Assembly: GCA_964495375.1 (NCBI GenBank)
Contig: CAZBWM010000009.1
Coordinates: forward strand, 1 to 64,000
Origin: JAIESQ01 sp964495375
Lineage (GTDB): Bacteria; Planctomycetota; Planctomycetia; Pirellulales; JAEUIK01
Direction of reading: 5' to 3'
DNA: 64,000 nucleotides
Program-made: the position numbers and the translations under genes
Shown: one piece after another, positions 16,923-25,732 of the stretch
How positions within the stretch are numbered: the stretch's first letter is position 1
Layout of the letters: each line of letters starts with the position of its first letter
Notes under the pieces: generated by a model
Told to the model about the DNA's origin: nothing
Databases searched by the model: none
The model's input: the letters and a program-made list of their open reading frames with translations, nothing else

Positions 16923-18272
16923 CTAGCGAGCATCGTGGGGAGTTGATTGCGAAGTCGCCTCGGCCGTGGCCGCGGGCCACCGAGGATCGGGGTTGGCGCG
17001 CAAGTGCTCGGCCAGCAGCCGGGCGAGTTCGGCGCAGCCCGCGTCGTTCAAATGCAGGTCGTCGTAAAAAAAGTGCGTCCGACCATTCATGCGGCGCGCG
17101 GCATCGACACACTCGATGTTCAGTTCTCGGCAGGCATCGGTTAGTCGCTTATTGAAATGATCCGACATCGCCAGGGCGGAGACTTGATCGAATTTGGGAG
17201 GTTGTTTGTCGGCCGCGCCGGCTTCGAGAGTATTGCGCATCAAATGGAGCCGCCGCGTGCCCAAGCTTTGTAACAAGTCGTCCCACAGGACTGGCTGGGT
17301 GATGTAGATCAGCCGCCGATTTTTGCGACGAACCACGTGAGCGACTTGCCGAACGTAGGCTGAGAAGCGCTCAAGCGGCGGCCCCCAATCAAGACCATCG
17401 CCTTTTGTGCACAAGTGGTCGCGTGCCGCGGTGAGTTCGACGCCCGTGCGGTCGGCTAACCGCGTGGGTTGAGCTTCGCCCGACCGCAGTAGTAGCTGCG
17501 CACACAGAAACCGGCTTGGCAGCGCTGGGACGGGCTGCTCGTCGAGCCGCAGGATCGCACGCATCAAATCATCGCCGGACACGAGCATCACAACGCAATC
17601 TACTTCGCCGGCGACATCCCCATGTCGCAAGCGATCCCAAAGCTGCTTCACGCCATCGCCGCTGAGGGCGGCATTACCGACCCAGCATCGTACGGTTCCA
17701 GGGCCGCTCAGGTTTAGCATGAGCTGGGCGGGCCAGGTTTGAGGATCGTCGACATACAAACACTCGGTCGTACACCCACCGACACAGAGAATTCGATAGG
17801 TCGATTCGTTCTGTGGAAGCTCGGGACCGCGCAGACCGCGCGAGTTGACCGCGTAGCGCGCAACTGGTGAAACGCCTGGGAACAGAGCGACGTCGGGCTC
17901 ATATTCGTAGACGTGCCCAGCGAGTCGCCGCGGAAACAACCTGTCACGCCCGAGCTTTCTCAAGCCTAATTCCATGCCGACAAGCGCGAGCGATGTGCTG
18001 ACCGACAGCATCCAAAAATGCGCCACTCGGCCGCCCCACCATCGTCGAGTTGGACGAAACAACAGGCTGATTGTCGCAGTTGAAGTACCAACGACAACGA
18101 TGATCGCCAGCACCTGCCAGGCGAGATTGGCTTGCCACCCCGCCCGTCGAGCCCAGAGTCCGTCGACGATCACAAGTCCGGGGAGCCACCATAATCCGAC
18201 CAGGGCCAACAGCGCTCGCGCGAATGGGCGGGACGACAGCAGCAGGCCTGTGAAACTATTGCGAACGGCCAT
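16923..18272 (-). CDS. Membrane-anchored SGNH-type hydrolase with Cys at nucleophile
   Basis: This 449-residue protein has about three N-terminal membrane segments (residues 18-105) and a C-terminal SGNH/GDSL-type domain. The block-I motif reads ILCVGGCTTECLYVDD where its paralogue at 43393-44757 has GGSSTEC, so Cys167 replaces the expected serine nucleophile. The codon is TGT, one base from AGT. The catalytic Asp-His block is intact: FFYDDLHLNDAGC. SGNH enzymes cleave or transfer acyl groups on lipids and sugars; cysteine could still act as nucleophile or the enzyme may be changed in function. The start at 18270-18272 (MAVRNSF) is chosen because it lies right before the first membrane segment. 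It probably forms a unit with P1. Confidence 0.82.
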   Translation of the reverse strand: MAVRNSFTGLLLSSRPFARALLALVGLWWLPGLVIVDGLWARRAGWQANLAWQVLAIIVVVGTSTATISLLFRPTRRWWGGRVAHFWMLSVSTSLALVGMELGLRKLGRDRLFPRRLAGHVYEYEPDVALFPGVSPVARYAVNSRGLRGPELPQNESTYRILCVGGCTTECLYVDDPQTWPAQLMLNLSGPGTVRCWVGNAALSGDGVKQLWDRLRHGDVAGEVDCVVMLVSGDDLMRAILRLDEQPVPALPSRFLCAQLLLRSGEAQPTRLADRTGVELTAARDHLCTKGDGLDWGPPLERFSAYVRQVAHVVRRKNRRLIYITQPVLWDDLLQSLGTRRLHLMRNTLEAGAADKQPPKFDQVSALAMSDHFNKRLTDACRELNIECVDAARRMNGRTHFFYDDLHLNDAGCAELARLLAEHLRANPDPRWPAATAEATSQSTPHDAR

Positions 18273-18660
18273 GGTCCGTCGTGTACCGTCAGAGTTTGGG
18301 GCGATCGGTAAACGGGCCTCCGGCCATGTCGATCCGCGGCCGGCGATAGTCCTGTATTTGGCAGTTGCGTGCCGCGAGAAGTGGCTGATTTGCCGAGGCG
18401 AACGATTCCCCGCCATCGAGCGCGACAGGCGCAGCTTCGTTCGCGAGACTCCGACGTGTCGACGCGACGCAGGATCTTGCTTTAAATTCTCGCATTACCA
18501 ATTCCAGTCTAGGCACAAGGAAAATCTCGCACAAGCAGGTGCAAATGCGCCTGGCGAGCGGCAGCGGTAGTGCCTGCGTCGACTTGCCGGAGGACGGCGT
18601 GTAACCTGTAATTCAAAGGCCGCACTGTTCGCGGGGGCGTTCAGGTGAGTCGAGGGGACG
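18273..18660. other. Divergent intergenic region
   Basis: This 388-base gap lies between the SGNH gene (minus) and the membrane PQQ propeller gene (plus). It should hold promoters for both, but I cannot assign a convincing -35/-10 or -24/-12 element. No gene or strong hairpin was seen. Confidence 0.5.
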
Positions 18661-20502
18661 ATGAAGCTTGTCGAGGACGTGGAACCGACGCCGCTGACCA
18701 CGGCCGCGCTGCCGTCGCCGATGCCACGCCTGTGGTGGCGACTCCTACGCTATGGCAGCGCCCTGCTGATCACCGCGATCGTGATGCCGGTTGCATTTGT
18801 GGCGGCCGTCGTACAAAGTGCCGTGGCAGTAATCACCTTTTGGTGGCTGATCGATGTCGCGTTCGTGGGGATCGTCGCGATTTGTGTGCGTGGTCTGCGG
18901 ATCGGTAGTTCGCGGATCTGGCAAGCCGGTGCACTACTGTTGGCCATCGCGGCTTGGGGCCGAGGTTGCTTTTCCGAGGCACCACAGTACTTGGGCGGCT
19001 CTGCTCCGCCGGAGCTGTTGTTTGTCGCTTTCTTGGCGGCGTCGCTGTGGCACTTCTGGCTGGCTTGGATGGCTTTCTGGCCGACCACCTGGCGATGCCG
19101 GCTCGCGATCCTGGCGCTCCTCGGGCTGGCGCCCCTCGGCTTTTGGGCCATGTTCATTCCCGAGGGTATTACGGGTGATGAGAAGTTGAGTTTTCGCTTG
19201 CGTTTCGCGCCGCCGAAGACCTCGGCGCGCCACGTGCGCCCGTTGCCAGGGCCTGAAGCTGGCGGCGAGTTGACGGCCATCACGGGCGAGGATTTTCCGC
19301 AGTACCTTGGTCCCGAGCGGAATGCCCGCGTTCGTGGAACCAAACTCGCACGCGATTGGAGCTTGCGCCCACCACAAGTTTTGTGGCGCATTCCCGTGGG
19401 AGAGGGCTGGTGTGGTTTTGCGCTCGTGGGCGATCTGGCAATCACGCAAGAGCAGCGCGACGACAAAGAGGCCGTGGTTGCCTATCATCTGGCCACGGGT
19501 CGGGAACGCTGGATTCATCTCTATCCGGCCCGCTACGATTCCGCCGACTCGGTCGCGTCGGGGACCGGTCCGCGAGCGACGCCCACCGTGTCGGACGGCC
19601 GCGTGTACACTATGGGAGCAACCGGGCACTTATGCGCCTTGGACCTCCAGACTGGCGCGATCGTCTGGTCAAAGGCGACCGGGGAACCCTCAGGGGGCGA
19701 ACTGCAAGCGCATGGCGCGAGCGCCTCGCCGCTGATAATCGATCAGTTCGTCGTCGTTTGCCCTTCGACCGATCAGGGTTCAGTGCTGGCGGCCTACGAC
19801 CGCGAGAACGGTGACCTCGTCTGGAAGACTCAAAGCAAGGGGAGTGGCTATAGCTCTCCGATCGTCGCGGAGCTTTGCGACGAACGCGCGATCTTACATC
19901 TGGACGCCAAAGGTCTAAACGCTTATCGCATCGCCGATGGCACCGTCGCCTGGAGCTTCGCGTGGCAGAGCACGGACATTCACATCGCGCAACCGTTACT
20001 TGGCGCCGGTGCGCCGGATCAAATTCTGTTGACTTCAATCGGCGGTGGTGGCGCTGTGCTCCTGACGGTGAGGCCAGATGCCTCGGGCGTTTGCGCCCCG
20101 CGCGCGGTTTGGGAAAGTACCTATCTGAAGTCGAAGTTTTCGACGCCCGTCGTTTTAGGACAATTTGTTTACGGTTTGGACAACGGCATTCTGGCCTGCC
20201 TTGACCTATCCAGTGGCAAGCTCCGCTGGAAAAAGGGTCGCTATCACCATGGCCAGGTGCTGCTCGTCGAGGAATTGCTGATAGTGCTGTCGGAAGAGGG
20301 AACGTTGGTGCTCATCGATCCGCAACCGAACGGTCTGAGCGAGTTGGGGAGTGTGCCAGCGCTCACCGGTAAATCCTGGAACACGCTGGCGCTAAAAGGG
20401 AACTTGCTGGTAGCGCGTAACGCCACCGAGGCGGTATGTTTCCGATTGGCAGTTTCGTCCGACAAAGCTCAAGCCAGCAGGCCGGAAACAACTTCACCGT
20501 AG
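18661..20502 (+). CDS. Membrane-anchored PQQ-like beta-propeller protein
   Basis: This 613-residue protein has about five membrane segments in the first 175 residues, followed by an extracytoplasmic PQQ-like propeller. The propeller starts at DFPQYLGPERNARV and has blade motifs such as WRIPVGEGWCGFALVG, GRERWIHLYPAR, GPRATPTVSDGRVYTMGATG, and YDRENGDLVW. It is a clear paralogue of the protein at 28672-30291 along the whole propeller. Its start has a GAGGGGAC ribosome binding site. The last 34 bases overlap the convergent DUF1501 gene. Whether it binds a quinone cofactor or acts as a sensor or scaffold cannot be told; location beside DUF1549/DUF1501 genes is repeated by its paralogue. Confidence 0.87.
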   Translation: MKLVEDVEPTPLTTAALPSPMPRLWWRLLRYGSALLITAIVMPVAFVAAVVQSAVAVITFWWLIDVAFVGIVAICVRGLRIGSSRIWQAGALLLAIAAWGRGCFSEAPQYLGGSAPPELLFVAFLAASLWHFWLAWMAFWPTTWRCRLAILALLGLAPLGFWAMFIPEGITGDEKLSFRLRFAPPKTSARHVRPLPGPEAGGELTAITGEDFPQYLGPERNARVRGTKLARDWSLRPPQVLWRIPVGEGWCGFALVGDLAITQEQRDDKEAVVAYHLATGRERWIHLYPARYDSADSVASGTGPRATPTVSDGRVYTMGATGHLCALDLQTGAIVWSKATGEPSGGELQAHGASASPLIIDQFVVVCPSTDQGSVLAAYDRENGDLVWKTQSKGSGYSSPIVAELCDERAILHLDAKGLNAYRIADGTVAWSFAWQSTDIHIAQPLLGAGAPDQILLTSIGGGGAVLLTVRPDASGVCAPRAVWESTYLKSKFSTPVVLGQFVYGLDNGILACLDLSSGKLRWKKGRYHHGQVLLVEELLIVLSEEGTLVLIDPQPNGLSELGSVPALTGKSWNTLALKGNLLVARNATEAVCFRLAVSSDKAQASRPETTSP

Positions 20503-21860
20503 ACATCGGTAAGGCGGAAGTCGCGGCCGCCGTATCGATAGGTGAGTTCGGTGTGGTCGAGCCCACAGAGGTGCAGGATCGTGGCGTGCAGGTCGTGCAC
20601 GGTGACTGGCTTGTCGATCGCGCGAAAACCGTATTCATCGGTAGCGCCGTAGGTGATGCCTTTCTTGACGCCGGCGCCAGCAAGCCACATGGTGAACCCA
20701 TGTGGATTGTGGTCGCGGCCCACCTTCGTATTCGGAAAGTGGCTCTGCGACGTGGGCGTACGACCAAATTCGCCTCCCCAGACGACCAGCGTTTCGTCGA
20801 GCAAACCGCGATTGCGCAGATCGGTGAGCAGCGCCGCGGTGGGCTGATCGACGAACAGCGCGTTGTTGCGATGACCCTCAAAAATCTCGACGTGTTGGTC
20901 CCAGCGAACCATCGAACCGATGTGATCCGCGGTGGGCGAAATAATCTGAATGAAGCGCACACCGCGCTCGACAAGCCGGCGTGCCCGCAGGCAGCGTTCG
21001 CCAAAGATCGCGGTCTTCGGGTGGTCAAGCCCGTATAGTTTTTTGGTCGCCGAGCTCTCTTTGGACAAATCGACCGCGTCGACGACGGCCGTTTGCATGC
21101 GAAAGGCCAATTCGTAGCTGGAGATGATCGATTCAAGTTGTTCGTTTCCGCCCAGCGAGTCGATTGTGTCGCGATCTAGTCGGCGAATCGCCTCGAGTTT
21201 GCGCTGCTGTAGCTCAGGATTGGCCTCGCGCGGACGCAAATAGGGCAAGGGCTGCTCGCCGGCCGTCAATACGGTGGGAGCGAATTTGGCTGGCAAGAAG
21301 CCATTTCCCAGAACATCGGGCCCGCCGATTAATTGCTCGCCGTCATTCATCACCACATACGACGGCAGGTCTTGATTCTCCGATCCCAAACCATAGGCAA
21401 ACCACGATCCGATGCTCGGTCGGCCCCGTTGTGGCACGCCCGTGTTCATGAAATAGTTGCCGTTGCCGTGGTCGGCGTGCTCGGAAACCATCGAGCGCAC
21501 CACACACAACTCGTCGGCCAACTTCGCCGTATGCGGAAAGAGCTCGCTCACCTCCAGGCCCGATTCACCGTAGCGACGGAATTTAAAAGCCGATTGAAGC
21601 ACCGGTTCGGCCGCGAGCCGCAACGGCAAGTCCATTTTCATCGGCTTGCCATTTTCGCGAGTTAGAAGCGGCTTGGGATCAAACGTATCGATTTGCGATG
21701 GCCCGCCCTCCATGTAAAGGAAGATCACGCTTTTGGCCTTCGCCAGGCGCGTGGCTTGCGGGCGAGCCGCAGCCTGCTGCTGAGCCAAATGGCTCCAGAG
21801 GGCCATCCCGCCAAATCCAGTCGCGGAGCGGAATAGCAATTGGCGTCGCGAGAGTGGCAT
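20469..21860 (-). CDS. DUF1501 protein, Tat-exported
   Basis: This 463-residue DUF1501 protein belongs to a planctomycete-rich family thought to have an alkaline-phosphatase-like fold. A twin-arginine signal (LSRRQLLFRSATGFGG) suggests folded export. Family blocks are VIFLYMEGGPSQIDTFDPKP, VWGGEFGRTPTSQ and DHNPHGFTMWLAGAG. It ends with YRYGGRDFRLTDVYGEVV. The gene follows the PSCyt1-DUF1549-DUF1553 gene after 54 bases and is surely cotranscribed, the usual pairing for these families. Biochemical function is unknown. Its 3' end overlaps the opposing propeller gene by 34 bases. Confidence 0.93.
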   Translation of the reverse strand: MPLSRRQLLFRSATGFGGMALWSHLAQQQAAARPQATRLAKAKSVIFLYMEGGPSQIDTFDPKPLLTRENGKPMKMDLPLRLAAEPVLQSAFKFRRYGESGLEVSELFPHTAKLADELCVVRSMVSEHADHGNGNYFMNTGVPQRGRPSIGSWFAYGLGSENQDLPSYVVMNDGEQLIGGPDVLGNGFLPAKFAPTVLTAGEQPLPYLRPREANPELQQRKLEAIRRLDRDTIDSLGGNEQLESIISSYELAFRMQTAVVDAVDLSKESSATKKLYGLDHPKTAIFGERCLRARRLVERGVRFIQIISPTADHIGSMVRWDQHVEIFEGHRNNALFVDQPTAALLTDLRNRGLLDETLVVWGGEFGRTPTSQSHFPNTKVGRDHNPHGFTMWLAGAGVKKGITYGATDEYGFRAIDKPVTVHDLHATILHLCGLDHTELTYRYGGRDFRLTDVYGEVVSGLLA

Positions 21861-21914
21861 CTTCGGTCGGCTTTCTTAAAAGTCTGTCGGCTCGGTGCAT
21901 GCCCCGCAGCGCCG

Positions 21915-24900
21915 TTAGCGCACGACAATCAGCTCGCTCAGGTTCAAAACCACGTGGCAATAGTCGGCCCACGCCGCCAGTTCGGCATCGGACGAATGGC
22001 TCCCCGCCGCGACATGCTGCGCCTGCTGGGCATCGACAAACTCTCGGGCGATGGCGACCTCGCTTGGCCGCGGTGGACGACTAAAAGCCGACCAATAAAT
22101 GCTCTCAATGCGCGCTTGGGCCGTCGGGGTCTCGTCCGCCAGTCGCACAGCCCACCGACGGGCGCTGATGGCGAGAAAATCGCTGTTGAGCATGACCAGC
22201 GCCTGTCCGGGAACGGACGACTCGGTTCGCTGTCCGGTCGTGACAGGCAACCGCGGATAGTCGAAGGCCTCGAACAGCGTCGGAGCGAAGTTGCGAAATG
22301 CCTGCAAATAGATGCTGCGATATCGTTCGTGCTCCGCCAGCCCGGGCGTTTCCACCGAGTCGAGCATGTGGCGGTCTTTGACGACGAGTGGCACTGACGT
22401 CTCCAGGGGCGCCAGGTTCAGCGTGCCCGTCGTGGCCAGCACCGTATCCCGGATGCACTCGGCCTCGAGTCGGCGAATGGGAATGTGATGCAGCCAACGA
22501 TTGCTGGGATCGCTTGCCAACGATTCGGGTGTTGGCCGCGACGACTGGCGATACGTCGAACTGAGCACCATCAGTCGATGCAAGGCTTTGATCGACCAGC
22601 CCGACTCAATGAAGCGCTTGGCGAGGAAATCGAGCAACTCAGGGTGCGAGGGGCGCTCTCCCATCGCGCCAAAATTGTCGGGCGAGCCCACAATACCTCG
22701 GCCGAAATGGTGCTTCCACAGGCGATTGACCAGCACGCGTGCCGTGAATGGATTCTCTGGCGACGCCGTCCATTCGGCCAGGTCGAGCCGACCGCTGCTA
22801 GAGCCGGCCACCGCGTCGGTGCGCTTCGCTAAGTCGATCGGACGACCGCGCGACACGGCGTCTCCCAGATTCTCGACACTGGCGGAAAGCTGAATTCGCG
22901 CGTCGCTGACGACGGCCCGATCTTGACTGACCATCGCGATCGATGAGGTGGGATAGTCGGTGATCAACTGGGCGCGCCTAGCCCGCAACTGCGCGACGAA
23001 CTCTTGGTCGGCCGGATCAAGCAAAGCTTCGATATCCGCTTGCGACAGGAGCGGCGAGTCAGCGCGCAATAGCCACTCACGCAGCGCATTCCAATGCGGC
23101 GTTTCCGCGCTCGGCAAGTCGGCGTCACTGCGAGCCAACGCCTGTAAGACCAACTCTTGCAAACGCTGGGCCAACTGCGCGGTTGACTTTATCCCCTCAA
23201 CCGCCCGCACGACCAGCGGGTTGACGAAAAAATACTCGGTGGGTGGAATGCCGGAGGCGAAGTAGAAATGATCGACGTCGATGTGGCCCCACTCGCCCAC
23301 GTGATCGTCGACGACCTCGACGAAGAGTTCCATGCCCTCGTAAAAGTGCAGGTCGAAAAACGTGAACGTCAGGTCGCGGCTGCGCGTTGAGGTAAGCGAC
23401 CAGAAGGGTGGCAATTGCGGCATCGCCTGGCTGTGGAGCACGAGATTGACGCAAGTCTTGCCGGCGTAATCGCCACCACACATGGCGAATATCAGGTAGC
23501 GATTCTCACGGGTGACCTTAAACTTTGGGCTAACCAGCCGGCCGGTCAAAGCGTCGGATCCACGAAAGCTGCTCGCATAGGAGTTGCCGACAACTCCGCT
23601 GAGATTGCCGCTGCTGCGCGACGCCGGGCGCGACCCAAAGGCGTGCCCTGTCGGTACCCAATCGCCATAGCCGTTCTCGAAATCTCCTAAAACTTGCTCG
23701 GGGCGCCAGCGCGGCAGTGCTTGATTCATCTCGTTGTACAGCCCGTGCAAGAAGTCGGCCCGCCGATCAACGACTTCAGCCGGAGCACTTCCCAAGCGCG
23801 AAAGTGGCGACATCACCGGGTGGCGCGATTGCAGCGACAACATCCAGCGTTCGACGCGCGAGGCTTGCAGCGAAGCTGGAGTCGGAACGTGCGGATTGCG
23901 CGCGCGCTGCATCGCGGCAAGCACGTAGTCGGCCACGCGGTGCCCTTCGGCTTGACGCGCTGCGGCGATGCGGGCCTGCATGTCCGGGGTGCCCAACCTC
24001 GCCGCGATTTGAGCATCGATCTTATCCACTTCGGCCTGGTAGGCTTCCAGCGCCTCGTATCGCTCTGCCGTCTCGATGCACGCCTGCACGTTGGTGGAGC
24101 TGGCCAAGGTTCCGGCGATGGAGTAATAATCGCGACTAGTGATTGGATCGAACTTATGATCGTGACAGCGGGCGCAGGAGATTGTTAATCCCAGGAACGC
24201 CTTGCTGTAGGTGTCCACTTGGCTTTCGATTTCGTTTGCGCTGACGACTCGCAGATCGGCCTGGCAGAACGGGAGGGGGAAAATCTCGCCCAGCCACCAG
24301 AACCCACTGCCGACCGGAGACTCGATCCGCAGGCCGTCTGCGCTGCGGCGCGGAGTTGGCAACAAATCGCCGGCGATGTGCTCTTTCAAGAATTGGTCGT
24401 ACGGCAGATCATCGTGAAAGGCGTCGATGACATAATTGCGATAGCGGAAGGCGTTGGGCTTCTCGGTGTCATCTTCAAAGCCATTGGTCTCGGCATAACG
24501 CACGAGATCAAGCCAATGCCGCGCCCAACGTTCAGCGTATTGGCGGCTCGCCAATAATCGTTCGACCACGCGGGCATCGGCGCCGGGTGCGGAATCCTGC
24601 TCGAACGACTCACACTCAGCGCGCGTCGGCGGCAAGCCCGTGAGGTCGAACGTCACTCGCCGCAGCCACGTTAATCTGTCGGCCGGCGTATTTGGTGCCA
24701 GCCCTTGCTGTTCCAAACGATGAAGCACAAAGTTGTCCACGGGCGACTGGGGCCATTGGGCCTGCTCGACTGCCGGAACCGCGTGGTCGCGCACAGGCTG
24801 AAACGCCCAGTCTGCGGCCGCATCGGGCGAGGCGGCCCCGGCGGCTAGAACCGACTCGGGCCACGGCGCGCCGGAGCGAATCCAGGTGGCCAGCATGTCG

Positions 24901-25247
24901 ATCTCGGCCTTGGCCAAGGCGCGATCGGGCGGCATCTTGAGTTCGCCCTCGTGGCGAACCGCCTGCAGCAGCAAGCTGCCGTCGGGATCTCCTGGTACAA
25001 CGGCTGGGCCTCGATCACCGCCAGCCAGCAGTCGCTCGCGCGAGATCATTTCGAGCCCGCCGCCACTCTTATCTCCCTTGCGATGGCAGCCAAAGCAGCG
25101 GGCGGAAAGCAGCGGGCGAACCGACCGCTCGAAGAACTCGTCAGGCTCCTCCCCCGCCGTACTCCAACAGGTGCAGACCGGCGCGCTCACGAGGGCTACC
25201 GACAAGACCCAGCAGCGCAGCGCAAACCTCGCCGTGAGCCCGGACAT
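21915..25247 (-). CDS. PSCyt1-DUF1549-DUF1553 cytochrome-like protein
   Basis: This is a 1110-residue planctomycete-specific protein. An export signal precedes a PSCyt1 c-type haem domain (CFGCH, residues about 51-55, then KMPPDRALAKAEI with the distal Met). DUF1549 (PSCyt2) follows, with WPQSPVDNFVLHRLEQQGL, RHWLDLVRYAETNGFE and a second CxxCH in CARCHDHKFDPI. Next comes a middle region of about 350 residues with beta-sandwich-like composition, then DUF1553 (PSD1), with NPFTARVLVNRLWKHHFGRG and LNSDFLAISARRWAVRLA. It probably carries haem and works in the periplasm; substrate is unknown. The start at 25245-25247 begins the signal; the frame is open to 25448 and an ATG at 25325 is an alternative. 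Confidence 0.9.
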   Translation of the reverse strand: MSGLTARFALRCWVLSVALVSAPVCTCWSTAGEEPDEFFERSVRPLLSARCFGCHRKGDKSGGGLEMISRERLLAGGDRGPAVVPGDPDGSLLLQAVRHEGELKMPPDRALAKAEIDMLATWIRSGAPWPESVLAAGAASPDAAADWAFQPVRDHAVPAVEQAQWPQSPVDNFVLHRLEQQGLAPNTPADRLTWLRRVTFDLTGLPPTRAECESFEQDSAPGADARVVERLLASRQYAERWARHWLDLVRYAETNGFEDDTEKPNAFRYRNYVIDAFHDDLPYDQFLKEHIAGDLLPTPRRSADGLRIESPVGSGFWWLGEIFPLPFCQADLRVVSANEIESQVDTYSKAFLGLTISCARCHDHKFDPITSRDYYSIAGTLASSTNVQACIETAERYEALEAYQAEVDKIDAQIAARLGTPDMQARIAAARQAEGHRVADYVLAAMQRARNPHVPTPASLQASRVERWMLSLQSRHPVMSPLSRLGSAPAEVVDRRADFLHGLYNEMNQALPRWRPEQVLGDFENGYGDWVPTGHAFGSRPASRSSGNLSGVVGNSYASSFRGSDALTGRLVSPKFKVTRENRYLIFAMCGGDYAGKTCVNLVLHSQAMPQLPPFWSLTSTRSRDLTFTFFDLHFYEGMELFVEVVDDHVGEWGHIDVDHFYFASGIPPTEYFFVNPLVVRAVEGIKSTAQLAQRLQELVLQALARSDADLPSAETPHWNALREWLLRADSPLLSQADIEALLDPADQEFVAQLRARRAQLITDYPTSSIAMVSQDRAVVSDARIQLSASVENLGDAVSRGRPIDLAKRTDAVAGSSSGRLDLAEWTASPENPFTARVLVNRLWKHHFGRGIVGSPDNFGAMGERPSHPELLDFLAKRFIESGWSIKALHRLMVLSSTYRQSSRPTPESLASDPSNRWLHHIPIRRLEAECIRDTVLATTGTLNLAPLETSVPLVVKDRHMLDSVETPGLAEHERYRSIYLQAFRNFAPTLFEAFDYPRLPVTTGQRTESSVPGQALVMLNSDFLAISARRWAVRLADETPTAQARIESIYWSAFSRPPRPSEVAIAREFVDAQQAQHVAAGSHSSDAELAAWADYCHVVLNLSELIVVR

Positions 25248-25732
25248 AGGAGAACTCGCGAAGAAAACTAAGAGGATTGGCAACTGAGCGATTGACCGTA
25301 ATCGCTCGCATCCCCCCAAAAGCATGCGGCCGGCGTCGCTAGTCGCGTACCCGATTATAGCTGGTTGATTTCTGCAGTCGCAAGGATATTGGCGGCAAGA
25401 AGCGGCCCCCCCCTGAGCGGTCGTCCCCCGCCCGATCATGGAACTCACAAAAAAGCGCCAATGCTGTGGGGTCCCCGATTTCGGGTCTCAGCCCAACCTG
25501 ATGCCGGCGTGCCACTGTCCCGGCAGTCATGGGGAGCCATCGCAAGCTAATTTTACGTTTCGCTGACGAGCGGAATGCAAAAGTGAGATTAACGGGCAGT
25601 CAGTCAGCCACTCAGCCACCGCGACGCACATTTTTTCTGGAACCGGCCGGGAAGGGCCGCTATATTGAAAGTCTGCTTGTTTTGCGTCAGCGGGGTAGCC
25701 TCCAGCTTGATCCACCTGCGATCTCGACATCC
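25248..25732. other. Divergent intergenic region at the symmetry centre
   Basis: This 485-base gap separates the divergent PSCyt1-DUF1549-DUF1553 and DUF1549-DUF1553 genes. It is the centre of the mirror-image gene layout. It probably contains both promoters; a TATATT at about 25661 could be a -10 element for the plus strand, but I see no matching -35. No gene or strong inverted repeat was found. Confidence 0.45.

Noticed and set aside
25655..25667. TATATT as a possible -10 box in the divergent gap
   Set aside because: No matching -35 element; one hexamer is not enough to call a promoter.
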